Made by a program: the position numbers and the translations under genes. This document shows, in pieces, positions 1-7,187 of a stretch of 64,000 nt of DNA. Position 1 is the stretch's first letter. Every line of letters starts with the position of its first letter. Below the pieces are notes generated by a model. The model did no database searches. It saw only the letters and a list, made by a program, of their open reading frames with translations, and was not told the DNA's origin. The DNA comes from Paracidovorax anthurii. GTDB lineage: Bacteria > Pseudomonadota > Gammaproteobacteria > Burkholderiales > Burkholderiaceae_C. The DNA is taken from NCBI RefSeq assembly GCF_003269065.1, contig NZ_QLTA01000015.1:35377-99376 (forward strand), written 5' to 3'.

Positions 1-776
1 CTTTGCGCGAGGCGTACGCTCACGCCCTTGTCGTGGCGGCCCTGGACCGATCCAGCGGTATCGAAGAGGCCGCGCAGCAGGCCCACGGAGAAGGCCGACG
101 AGGCACGCTCCATCGCCGGGGTGATGGCCTTCGCGCCGGGGCGCATGCCCATGCGCAGCGCCAGTGCGCGCACGGCGCCGCTGGCCATGCGCCGCTCCGC
201 GCAGGCTCCGCCGCTTCGCGGAATCGCGCGCTGGAAGCCGCGGAAATCCGACCGGTGCGCCAGCGTTCCCGCGGCGGCCTCGGCCGCCATCACGATGCCG
301 TGCGCGCCGCATGCGGGTGCGGCCGGGCCGTTGACGACAAGGCGTTCCTCGCCCTGCCCTGCGAGCCAGACGGAGATCACCGCCTTGTCGGCTGTCAGGG
401 TGCCGTCCCCGATCAGCAGGCCCAGCAGATAGCCTTCCGCCTCGGTGCCCTCGCCCTCCCAGCCCAGCAGGGCGCGGTGGTCGTTCAGCACGATCTCGTC
501 GCCCGGCTGCAGCGCGCCCGCGGCCACCCACTCCACCTGGCGCACGTAGCGCGTCTGCTTCGCCACGCGCCGCACGCGGTGGTCCTCGGTCAGCCGCAGC
601 GCGTGACCCTGGCGGGTGCGCAGCTGCAGCACGGGCTTGTGGCCGGTGGGAAAGAAACCGGCGCTCTGCGTGGGAAACGCGCGCCCGTCCACGATGGCGG
701 AGAAAGGCTGGCCGACGAGGTCTGCCACCTGTGCGGGACCCTCTGCCGTCATCACCCAGGTATCGGCCGTCACGCA
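1..776 (-). other. Intein with LAGLIDADG homing endonuclease domain inside NrdJ (partial)
   Basis: The class II reductase reading frame reaches AATNP and then continues as CVTADTWVMTAEGPAQVADL, a classic intein N-terminus: Cys1 followed by the block A pattern. The block B region reads GHALRLTEDHRVRRV, with the Thr...His of the splicing centre. Next come LQPGDEIVL and then YLLGLLIGDGTL (first LAGLIDADG motif, positions about 396-431). Near the window edge (45-80) is LRGLFDTAGSV, the second LAGLIDADG motif. In the second motif the acidic residue preceding the last Gly is Ala (DTAG instead of DADG), so one of the two catalytic acids looks lost while the first motif keeps GDG. The insertion point, just before the Cys of NPCGE, is a known hot spot for RIR1 inteins. 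The C-terminal splicing junction (HN/C) lies outside the window, so splicing competence cannot be judged. Confidence 0.92.
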
Positions 777-1679
777 AGGATTCGTGGCCGCGATGCGTTC
801 GCAGTACGCCAGGTTGTTGTCGGTGTTGACGCGGTCGAGGAAGAGGATGCCCGGCTCGGCGAAGTCGTAGGCCGAGCGCATGATGGTGTCCCACAGTTCG
901 CGCGCGGGCAGCGTGCGGTACACCCACTGGCCGTCGGCGCGCTGGCGGGCGCCGGCCTCGCGCAGCGCGGCGCCGGGGCGCGCGGGGTGCACGAGGTCCC
1001 ACGGCGCACCGTCCAGCACGGCCTGCACGAAGGCGTCGGGCACGCCGACCGAGACGTTGAAATTGTTCCAGCGCCCCGGCGTGCGCTTGGCGGTGATGAA
1101 GTCCAGCACGTCGGGGTGGTCGATGCGCAGCACGCCCATCTGCGCGCCGCGCCGCGCGCCCGCGCTCTCCACCGTGGCGCAGGACTGGTCGAACACGTTG
1201 ATGTAGCTGCACGGCCCCGAGGCCATCGATGCCGTGCCCTTCACCTCGGCGCCGCGCGGGCGGATGCGCGAGAAATCGTAGCCCACGCCGCCGCCGCGCC
1301 GCATGGTTTCGGCGGCCTCGCGCAGCGCCTCGTAGATGCCGGGGTAGCCGCCTTCATCCATGCCCTGGATGCAGTCGCCCACGGGCTGCACGAAGCAGTT
1401 GATGAGCGTGGCCTGGATGTCGGTGCCCGCCGCGCTCATGATGCGGCCCGCGCCGATGGCACCGGCGCGCAGGTTGGCGAGGAAGCGCGCCTCGATCTCC
1501 GCGCGCCGCTCGGGCACCTCCACCGAGGCCAGGGCGCGGGCCACGCGCCGGTAGAGCGTCTCGGCATCGGCTTCGCCGGGCTTGAGGTATTTCTCGCGCA
1601 GCACGTCGAGGCTGATGGGCTGCTCGGGCAGGGCGGGGGCCGCATCGGGCGCCAGGGAGGCAATCGGATCGCGTTGCAT
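1..1679 (-). CDS. nrdJ: Adenosylcobalamin-dependent (class II) ribonucleotide reductase, N-terminal part, intein-interrupted, partial
   Basis: The gene reduces ribonucleotides to deoxyribonucleotides in the cytosol using B12 as radical generator. It runs off the left edge. About 301 N-terminal extein residues are visible: a short leader, then TLINCFVQPV (the first Cys of the redox pair), the RRGGGVGYDFSRIRPRG loop and the SGPCSYINVFDQS and RRGAQMGVLRIDHPD blocks typical of NrdJ, and finally EPGILFLDRVN...AATNP. At the point where the family has NPCGE, the sequence instead enters an intein (separate entry). Start chosen at the ATG after a weak AGGA 12 nt upstream; nothing before it resembles the family. 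No ATP-cone domain is present at the N-terminus. I read the minus strand by hand from position 1679 to 1 and saw no stop codon in the stretches translated. The catalytic finger loop and the C-terminal half are outside the window. No cobalamin riboswitch was recognised upstream. Confidence 0.93.
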   Translation of the reverse strand, partial: MQRDPIASLAPDAAPALPEQPISLDVLREKYLKPGEADAETLYRRVARALASVEVPERRAEIEARFLANLRAGAIGAGRIMSAAGTDIQATLINCFVQPVGDCIQGMDEGGYPGIYEALREAAETMRRGGGVGYDFSRIRPRGAEVKGTASMASGPCSYINVFDQSCATVESAGARRGAQMGVLRIDHPDVLDFITAKRTPGRWNNFNVSVGVPDAFVQAVLDGAPWDLVHPARPGAALREAGARQRADGQWVYRTLPARELWDTIMRSAYDFAEPGILFLDRVNTDNNLAYCERIAATNPCVTADTWVMTAEGPAQVADLVGQPFSAIVDGRAFPTQSAGFFPTGHKPVLQLRTRQGHALRLTEDHRVRRVAKQTRYVRQVEWVAAGALQPGDEIVLNDHRALLGWEGEGTEAEGYLLGLLIGDGTLTADKAVISVWLAGQGEERLVVNGPAAPACGAHGIVMAAEAAAGTLAHRSDFRGFQRAIPRSGGACAERRMASGAVRALALRMGMRPGAKAITPAMERASSAFSVGLLRGLFDTAGSVQGRHDKGVSVRLAQ

Positions 1680-1772
1680 GGGTTCCAGTTTCCTGAGACG
1701 GCGCGTGGACCGCGCCGGAACACGGCGAAACCGCCTTTCTACTCCTGCGCACGCGCGCCGTACTGGGCTATG

Positions 1773-2015
1773 TCAATGTCGCCGCAAAGGACTTGCCCGC
1801 CGTGCTCGGCGCAGGGCGCACAGCGACGCGAGCAGCAGCGTCTTCGGGTCGCGGGTGGTGGGGTCCTGCACGGCGAAGCCGAGGCACAGCGCGGGCGCCG
1901 GGATCCAGAGGTTCAGGCGCGCGATGGCCTGGCACTCGGTCCCCCAGAACTCCTGGTCCTCGGGGGTCCAGAGGGTGAGGGTGCTCCCGGCGCGGGCGCT
2001 GGAGGAAGGCGGCAT
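1773..2015 (-). pseudogene. Truncated second NarK-like nitrate/nitrite transporter, N-terminal remnant
   Basis: An 80-codon frame begins 17 nt after the stop of the intact narK. Its first ~50 residues (LTLWTPEDQEFWGTECQAIA, then RLNLWIPAPALCLGFAV) match what I recall of the N-terminus of the second transporter of tandem narK pairs, up to the start of the first membrane helix. It then changes abruptly to a non-membrane tail (QDPTTRDPKTLLLAS...), loses all 12 transmembrane segments and stops. The simplest reading is a deletion that fused the start of narK2 to unrelated DNA upstream of nrdJ. The following ~90 bp to nrdJ hold no gene. The remnant could still be transcribed behind narK, but no functional product is expected. 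The family assignment rests on pattern recall of a short stretch. Confidence 0.6.
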
Positions 2016-2032
2016 GGCTGTGGCCCCTTCGC

Positions 2033-3349
2033 TCAGCGGCCCGCCGCGCTGGCGCGGGCATCCACCACGCCGGTGCGGCGCACCTCGGTGAAATACATCC
2101 AGACCAGCGACACCCACACCACGCCGAACATCAGCATGAAGGCGCTGGAGCGTACGCCCGTCCAGTCCATGAGCAGGCCGAACTGGATGGGCAGCACGAA
2201 GCCGCCCAGGCCGCCGGCCAGCCCCACGATGCCGCTGATGGCGCCGATGTTGGCGGGATAGTCGTCGCTGATGTACTTGAACACGCTCGCCTTGCCGAAG
2301 GCCCAGGCGATGCCGAGCACGAACATGAGCCCGGTGAACACGTACACGTTCAGGCCGATGTGGAAGCTGCGCGGCCCGTCCACGGTGAGCACGGTGAAGT
2401 CGGTCTGCGGGTACGACAGCACGAACAGGCACACCCAGCTCACCCACAGCACCCACCAGGTCACGCTGTGGGCGCCGTATCGGTCGCTGAGCGCGCCGCC
2501 GATGGCGCGCAGCACGCCGCCGGGCAGCGAGAAGCAGGCGGCGAGCAGCGCGGCCGTGCGGATGTCCAGGCCGTACTCGCCCACGTAGTACTGCACCATC
2601 CAGAGCGAGAGCGCCACGTAGCCGCCGAACACGATGCTGTAGTACTGGCAGTACTTGAGCACGCGCGGGTCCTTCAGCGCCTGGAGCTGGTCCATGAAGG
2701 TCACGTGGCCGGGCACGCGGTGCGCCGGATCGCTGTGGCTGAACAGCCAGAACAGCACCAGCGTGCCGAGCATGATGGCCGCATACACGTGCGGCACGGC
2801 CGCCCAGCCGAAGGCCACGAGGATCGCGGGCGCCACGAACTTGTTCACCGCCGCGCCCGAGTTGCCCGCGCCGTAGATGCCCATGGCCGTGCCCTGGCGC
2901 TCCTTCGGGAACCAGCGCGCCACGTAGGGCGTGCCCACCGAGAACGAGCCGCCGGCCAGCCCGACGAACAGACCCGCCACGAGGAAATGCCAGTACTGGG
3001 TGGCGTATCCCATGAACCAGATGGCCGGCACCGTGGCCGCCATGAGGCAGGCCATCACGATGCGGCCGCCGTAACGATCGGTCCAGATACCCAGCGGCAC
3101 GCGCACGAGCGAGCCCGTGAGCACCGGCATGGCCATGAGCAGGCCGAACTGCGTGGCGTTCAGGTTCAGCATCTTCTTGATCGGGATGCCGATGACGCCG
3201 AACATCATCCAGACCATGAAGCACACGGTGAAGGCCAGCGTGCTCGCGGCGAGCACCGACCAGGCCTTGCGGTCGGAATCCGTGATGGAAGGCAGGGGCG
3301 CGGGGCTGCTGCCGCCGCGGGCTGGGGCTGTGGCGCTGAGGTGGACCAT
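2033..3349 (-). CDS. narK: NarK-type nitrate/nitrite transporter (MFS, inner membrane)
   Basis: A 438-residue 12-helix major facilitator protein. The NarK/NNP hallmark is present: VGLAGGSFSVGTPYVARWFP followed by QGTAMGIYGAGNSG, and a second GGLGG-type motif in helix 11 (GIVGLAGGLGGFVLP). The MFS loop 2-3 motif appears as GIWTDRYGGR. It should exchange nitrate and nitrite across the inner membrane, feeding respiration or assimilation. I chose the ATG at 3349, behind an AAGGACG Shine-Dalgarno, rather than an in-frame ATG 17 codons upstream (3400), which lacks one. Downstream lies only a remnant of a second narK, and no nitrate reductase genes follow, so its metabolic partner is elsewhere or lost. 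No clear FNR box was seen upstream. Confidence 0.9.
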   Translation of the reverse strand: MVHLSATAPARGGSSPAPLPSITDSDRKAWSVLAASTLAFTVCFMVWMMFGVIGIPIKKMLNLNATQFGLLMAMPVLTGSLVRVPLGIWTDRYGGRIVMACLMAATVPAIWFMGYATQYWHFLVAGLFVGLAGGSFSVGTPYVARWFPKERQGTAMGIYGAGNSGAAVNKFVAPAILVAFGWAAVPHVYAAIMLGTLVLFWLFSHSDPAHRVPGHVTFMDQLQALKDPRVLKYCQYYSIVFGGYVALSLWMVQYYVGEYGLDIRTAALLAACFSLPGGVLRAIGGALSDRYGAHSVTWWVLWVSWVCLFVLSYPQTDFTVLTVDGPRSFHIGLNVYVFTGLMFVLGIAWAFGKASVFKYISDDYPANIGAISGIVGLAGGLGGFVLPIQFGLLMDWTGVRSSAFMLMFGVVWVSLVWMYFTEVRRTGVVDARASAAGR

Positions 3350-3592
3350 GGCGATCGTCCTTGAGAAGCTCCCCTGGGTGATCCGGGGGCATGGACGCAT
3401 GGTCCCACGAACGGGGCGGGCCGCACATCCTCCGCAAGAGCAATGCCTCCGCGCATACCCTTATCCACTTTCCTCCAATGCAGCCCGGCCTGCGCTTCCT
3501 AAGATCGGCTCCACGGGCCACGGCTCCGCCGCAGCGGCGGGCCGCCAACGCCCCAGCGTTCCAAAAAACCAGTTCACCAGGAGGACTCCCGC

Positions 3593-4414
3593 ATGACCCC
3601 GTTCCAGAAACTCCGCCGCCATGCCGTGCTGCTCACGGCCCTGGCGGCCGCATCCACCTTCGCGTGGGCCGACCGGCTCGACGACGTCAGGAAGGCCGGC
3701 GTGGTGCGCGTGGCCGCGTTCGACGCCAACCCGCCGTTCGGCCAGGTGGACCCCAAGACCCGCAGGATCGTCGGGCTGGACGTGGACGTGGCGGCCGAGC
3801 TGGCCAAGGCGCTGGGCGTGAAGCTGGAGATCGTGCCCACCAACCCGGCCAACCGCATCCCGCTGCTCACCTCGGGCAAGGTGGACCTGGTGCTGGCCAA
3901 CTTCACCATCACCGAGGAGCGCGCCAAGGTCGTCAACTTCAGCACGCCCTACTTCGCCTCGGGCACCCAGTTCATCGCGAAGAAAGGCACCCTGAAATCG
4001 CCCGACCAGCTGAACGCGCTGCGCATCGGCGTGGACAAGGGCACGACCAACGAGATCCAGCTGCGCCAGAAGTACCCCCAGGCGACGCTCGTGGCCTACG
4101 ACGACACGCCCTTCGCCTTCGCGGCGCTGCGCAACGGCAACGTGCAGGCCATCTCGCAGGATGGGCCCAAGCTCATCGGCCTGCTGGCCACGGTGCCCGA
4201 CCGCGACAAGTACGAGATCCCGCCCTTCGCGATCTCGCAGGACTTCATCGGCGTGGGCATCCCCAAGGGCGAGACGGCGCTGACGGAGGCCGTGAACACG
4301 GCGCTGCGCGACCTGGAGGCCGATGGCCGCGCGCAGAAGATCCACGACGCCTGGTTCGGCCCCGCCACCAAGACGCCGCTGCAGCGCATCTTCAAGATCG
4401 GCGACCCGTCCTGA
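3593..4414 (+). CDS. Periplasmic amino-acid-binding protein of an ABC transporter (family 3)
   Basis: A 273-residue secreted solute receptor. Residues 1-26 form a signal peptide (basic RRH, hydrophobic core, AWA cleavage before DRLDD). The mature part is a bacterial extracellular solute-binding family 3 fold: VRVAAFDANPPFGQVD, VGLDVDVAAELAKALGVKLE (family signature), LVLANFTITEERAKVVNFST, then LRIGVDKGTTNEIQLRQKYP in lobe 2. An AGGAGG ribosome-binding site lies 8 nt before the ATG. It heads an operon with two permease genes and an intrinsic terminator/attenuator separates it from them, which fits the usual excess of binding protein over membrane parts. Substrate is probably a polar or acidic amino acid, but this cannot be fixed from sequence alone. 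Confidence 0.9.
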   Translation: MTPFQKLRRHAVLLTALAAASTFAWADRLDDVRKAGVVRVAAFDANPPFGQVDPKTRRIVGLDVDVAAELAKALGVKLEIVPTNPANRIPLLTSGKVDLVLANFTITEERAKVVNFSTPYFASGTQFIAKKGTLKSPDQLNALRIGVDKGTTNEIQLRQKYPQATLVAYDDTPFAFAALRNGNVQAISQDGPKLIGLLATVPDRDKYEIPPFAISQDFIGVGIPKGETALTEAVNTALRDLEADGRAQKIHDAWFGPATKTPLQRIFKIGDPS

Positions 4415-4452
4415 CGGCGCGCGCGCCCGGCCACTGTCCCTCCCGCGACACC

Positions 4453-4489
4453 GCGGCGGCCGCCTCCGGGCAGGGCCGCCGCCCTTTTT
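4453..4489 (+). terminator. Intrinsic terminator/attenuator between binding protein and permease genes
   Basis: A perfect 9-bp stem (GCGGCGGCC / GGCCGCCGC) with a 12-nt loop is followed by CC and TTTTT. It ends 4 nt before the first permease start codon, so it should lower permease expression relative to the binding protein. Confidence 0.7.
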
Positions 4490-4492
4490 CCG

Positions 4493-5251
4493 ATGCCTGA
4501 CGTTTCCCTCCCGGCGCTGCAGGAGCTGCTGCTCGCGCCCCGCTACCTGGGCTGGCTGCTCGACGGCTGGCTGATGACGCTGTGGTCCGCGCTGCTGGTG
4601 ATCGCGGCCTCGGCCGTGCTGGGCACGCTGCTGGCCACCGCGCGCGAGAGCGGCCGCGCGGCGCTGGTGCGCGCCACGGGGATCTATCTCTCGCTGGTGC
4701 GCAACACGCCGCTGCTGGTGCAGTTGCTGTTCTGGTACTTCGGCCTGCCGGCCCTGCTGCCCGAGGGCACGCTCGAATGGCTCAACGGCGCGCATGCGCT
4801 GACCCTGCATGGCACGGTGATCGCGCGCTGGCCTTCGTTCGAGTTTCTCGCGGCCCTCGCCGGGCTGGCGCTCTATTCGGCCGCCTACGTGGGCGAGGAC
4901 ATCCGCTCGGGCCTGCGCGGCGTGCCGCGCGGCCAGCGCGCGGCGGCGCAGGCGCTGGGCTTCACGCCCTGGCAGGCGCTGCGGCACGTGGTGCTGCCGC
5001 AGGCCCTGCGCATCGCCGCGCCACCGCTGACCGGGCAGGCCATGAACATCCTCAAGAACACCTCGCTGGGCATGGCCATCGGCCTGGCGGAGCTGTCGTA
5101 CCGCGCACGCCAGGTGGAGGCCGAAACCTGGAAGACCTTCCAGGTCTACGGCCTGGCCACGGTGCTGTACATCGCGGCCATCGCGCTGCTGGCGGCGCTG
5201 GGCCGGATGGCGGTGTGCCGCGCGGCGGGTGCTCGGCGCGGGGCAGCGTGA
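4493..5251 (+). CDS. Amino-acid ABC transporter permease (HisM/GlnP type), first subunit
   Basis: A 252-residue inner-membrane permease. The N-terminal helix region begins LLDGWLMTLWSALLVIAASA, then SLVRNTPLLVQLLFWYFGLP (typical of the family-3 permeases). The ABC permease EAA loop reads RAAAQALGFTPWQALRHVVL followed by PQALRIAAPPLTGQAMNILK, which contacts the ATPase. Its stop codon overlaps the start of the second permease (TGATG), so the two are translationally coupled and presumably form a heterodimer. The extended loop between helices 3 and 4 (LPEGTLEWLNGAHALTLHGT) is normal for the first permease of glutamate/aspartate-type systems. No ATPase gene follows. Confidence 0.9.
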   Translation: MPDVSLPALQELLLAPRYLGWLLDGWLMTLWSALLVIAASAVLGTLLATARESGRAALVRATGIYLSLVRNTPLLVQLLFWYFGLPALLPEGTLEWLNGAHALTLHGTVIARWPSFEFLAALAGLALYSAAYVGEDIRSGLRGVPRGQRAAAQALGFTPWQALRHVVLPQALRIAAPPLTGQAMNILKNTSLGMAIGLAELSYRARQVEAETWKTFQVYGLATVLYIAAIALLAALGRMAVCRAAGARRGAA

Positions 5252-5940
5252 TGGATTTCTCGTTCCTGCGCGACGACCTGGGCTACCTGCTGTGGGGCAC
5301 CTTCCCCGAAGGGCCGCCGGGCGGCGCGCTGCTCACGCTGCTGCTGAGCGCCGGCTCGGGCATCGCGTCGGCCGCGCTCGGCCTGGGGCTGGGCGTGCTG
5401 CTGGTGCTGCTGCACGGCCCGGCCCTGCACCTGCTCACGGCGGTGCTGGGCTTCCTGCGCGCCATTCCCGTGCTGATGCTGATCTTCTGGACCTATTTCC
5501 TGCTGCCGCTGTGGCTGGGCATCGACGTGCCGGGCGTGCTGTCGGTGATGGCGGCGCTCGCGCTGGTGAGCGGCGCCTACCTGGCCCACGGCGTGGCCGC
5601 GGGCATCCGGGGCGTGGGCGAGGGGCAGTGGACGGCGGGGCTGGCGATGGGCTTCACGCGCTGGGGGGCGCTGCGCCACGTGGTGCTGCCGCAAGCGCTG
5701 CGCATGATGCTGCCGTCCTTCATCAACCAGTGGGTCACGCTCATCAAGGACAGCTCGCTCGCCTACATCGTGGGCGTCCATGAGCTCTCGTTCCTGGCCA
5801 CGCAGGTCAATGCGCGCGTGATGATCGCCCCGGCCGAGATCTTTGGCTTCGTCGCCCTGCTCTACTGGCTGCTGTGCAGCGCGCTGGACCTGGGCGCGCG
5901 GGCCGCAGCGGCACGCGGCGCGGTGCCGCTGGCACGCTGA
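5251..5940 (+). CDS. Amino-acid ABC transporter permease, second subunit
   Basis: A 229-residue inner-membrane permease starting on the ATG that overlaps the previous stop codon. Features: FPEGPPGGALLTLLLSAGSG at the N-terminus, FLRAIPVLMLIFWTYFLLP in the conserved core, and the EAA loop QWTAGLAMGFTRWGALRHVV followed by LPQALRMMLPSFINQWVTLI. It should pair with the upstream permease to form the membrane channel that receives substrate from the binding protein. A cognate ATP-binding subunit of the GlnQ/GltL type is expected next but the next gene encodes an unrelated lipoprotein, so the ATPase must be supplied from another locus. Confidence 0.9.
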   Translation: MDFSFLRDDLGYLLWGTFPEGPPGGALLTLLLSAGSGIASAALGLGLGVLLVLLHGPALHLLTAVLGFLRAIPVLMLIFWTYFLLPLWLGIDVPGVLSVMAALALVSGAYLAHGVAAGIRGVGEGQWTAGLAMGFTRWGALRHVVLPQALRMMLPSFINQWVTLIKDSSLAYIVGVHELSFLATQVNARVMIAPAEIFGFVALLYWLLCSALDLGARAAAARGAVPLAR

Positions 5941-6010
5941 CGGCCCGCCCGCGCGCCCGGAACGTGCTCGCGCGCTCACGCCGCGTGCGGCCGCCGCGTA
6001 GCATCGGGGC

Positions 6011-6937
6011 ATGCGCGATCTCACACCGCCCCTTTCCGCTCCCCATCCCGCTCTCGCACCCGCCCTGGCCCGGCCCCGCCGGACGGCCGCGCGCCTTGCC
6101 GCCATCGCCGCCCTGGCGTTGCTGGCGGCCTGCGGCGGCACGCCCCGGGCCACGCCCTCCACCACCGACTGGCAGGCGCTGCTGCCCGCCGACGTGCTGC
6201 TGATCGGCGAGCAGCACGACGCGCCCGACCACCAGCGCCTGCAGCGCGAGGCCGTGGCCACGCTGGCCGGGCGCGGCCAGCTCGCGGCGCTGGTGATGGA
6301 GATGGCCGAGGCGGGCCACGGCACGGCGGGCCTGCCGCGCGAGGCCTCCGAGGCCGCCGTGCGCGAGGCCCTGGCCTGGAACGACAAGGCCTGGCCCTGG
6401 ACGCGCTACGGCCCCGCGGCGATGGAGGCCGTGCGCGCCGGCGTGCCCGTGCTGGGCGGCAACCTGCCGCGCGCGCGGATGCGCGATGCCATGCACGACA
6501 GTGCCTGGGATGTGCACCTGCCCGCGGGCGGCTTCCGGCAGCAGATCGCCACGCTGCGCGAGGGCCACTGCGGGCTGCTGCCCGAGGCGCAGTTGCCCGC
6601 CATGGCGCGCATCCAGATCGCGCGCGACGCCAGCCTGGCGCGCACCGCCGCCGATGCGCGCCGGCCCGGCCAGACGGTGCTGCTGGTGGCCGGCGCGGGC
6701 CACGTGCGGCGCGACCTGGGCGTGCCCACGCACTGGGGCGGCGACGTCCGCGCCCGGGTGCTCATCGCCCAGCCGCAGTCCGCGCAGGAGGCCTGGCCGT
6801 CCCGCGCGGCGGACCTCGTCCTGCCCACGCCTGCGCTGCCGCCCCAGGACCACTGCGCGGCGCTGCGCCCGCCCGCACCCGCCGGCGCCGGGCCGCGCGC
6901 CCGTCACACCTCCGAGCCGGCGTTCCAGAACACCTGA
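6011..6937 (+). CDS. ChaN-family lipoprotein (heme/iron-regulated)
   Basis: A 308-residue predicted lipoprotein. The N-terminus is long and basic before a hydrophobic core ending in the lipobox LLAAC (Cys about residue 41). The mature domain begins with VLLIGEQHDAPDHQRLQ, the signature of the ChaN/cofactor heme-binding family (GExHD), followed by LVMEMAE and a conserved alpha-helical core (MARIQIARDASLART). ChaN proteins bind heme and are proposed to act in iron uptake at the outer membrane; here this is only a family-level inference, with no heme transport genes beside it. The 3' end overlaps the convergent MgtC-domain fragment by 34 nt. The C-terminal ~40 residues are Pro/Ala-rich and low complexity. 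Confidence 0.8.
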   Translation: MRDLTPPLSAPHPALAPALARPRRTAARLAAIAALALLAACGGTPRATPSTTDWQALLPADVLLIGEQHDAPDHQRLQREAVATLAGRGQLAALVMEMAEAGHGTAGLPREASEAAVREALAWNDKAWPWTRYGPAAMEAVRAGVPVLGGNLPRARMRDAMHDSAWDVHLPAGGFRQQIATLREGHCGLLPEAQLPAMARIQIARDASLARTAADARRPGQTVLLVAGAGHVRRDLGVPTHWGGDVRARVLIAQPQSAQEAWPSRAADLVLPTPALPPQDHCAALRPPAPAGAGPRARHTSEPAFQNT

Positions 6938-7143
6938 AGCACGCCGGGCAGGCGCTCGATCTCCGCCATGGCGGCGTTCAGCGCGTCGGCCTCCCCCGCC
7001 ATCGCGTAGAGCGTGGCCTCGATCTCGGTGCGGCCGGAGGCGTGCTGGCCCACGTCGCGCACGGGGTAGTTGGCGGCCTCCAGCAGCGCCACCATGCGCT
7101 CGCGCACCTCGGCCCGGGCGCGGCGCGTGCACACCACGTACAC
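6904..7143 (-). CDS. Orphan MgtC/SapB C-terminal (ACT-like) domain, probable gene fragment
   Basis: A 79-residue frame with a GTG start. The pattern VYVVCTRRARAEVRERMVAL, then RTEIEATL and LNAAMAEIERLPGVLQVFW, resembles the soluble C-terminal ACT-like domain of MgtC-family membrane proteins, which normally follows an N-terminal bundle of about 130 residues. Upstream the frame stays open only 23 more codons and then ends inside the 3' end of the EAL gene, so no membrane domain is present. The simplest view is a residue of an mgtC gene whose first part was deleted when the GGDEF/EAL gene came to lie beside it. An independent small protein is possible. No clear ribosome-binding site was seen. 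The 3' end overlaps the ChaN-like gene. Confidence 0.5.
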   Translation of the reverse strand: MYVVCTRRARAEVRERMVALLEAANYPVRDVGQHASGRTEIEATLYAMAGEADALNAAMAEIERLPGVLQVFWNAGSEV

Positions 7144-7187
7144 GGTGTAGCTGGCGGCGGGAAGCCCGCCGCCCGGAACGGCCGCGA

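Noticed and set aside
1680..1772. Cobalamin riboswitch upstream of nrdJ
   Set aside because: The gap of about 90 bp is too short for a full B12 riboswitch and no B12-box sequence was seen.
3..2261. Long plus-strand frame, over 750 codons, across the left end
   Set aside because: It is the antisense of nrdJ and narK. Its translation is Ala/Arg/His-rich without any motif; the minus strand gives clear NrdJ, intein and NarK sequence.
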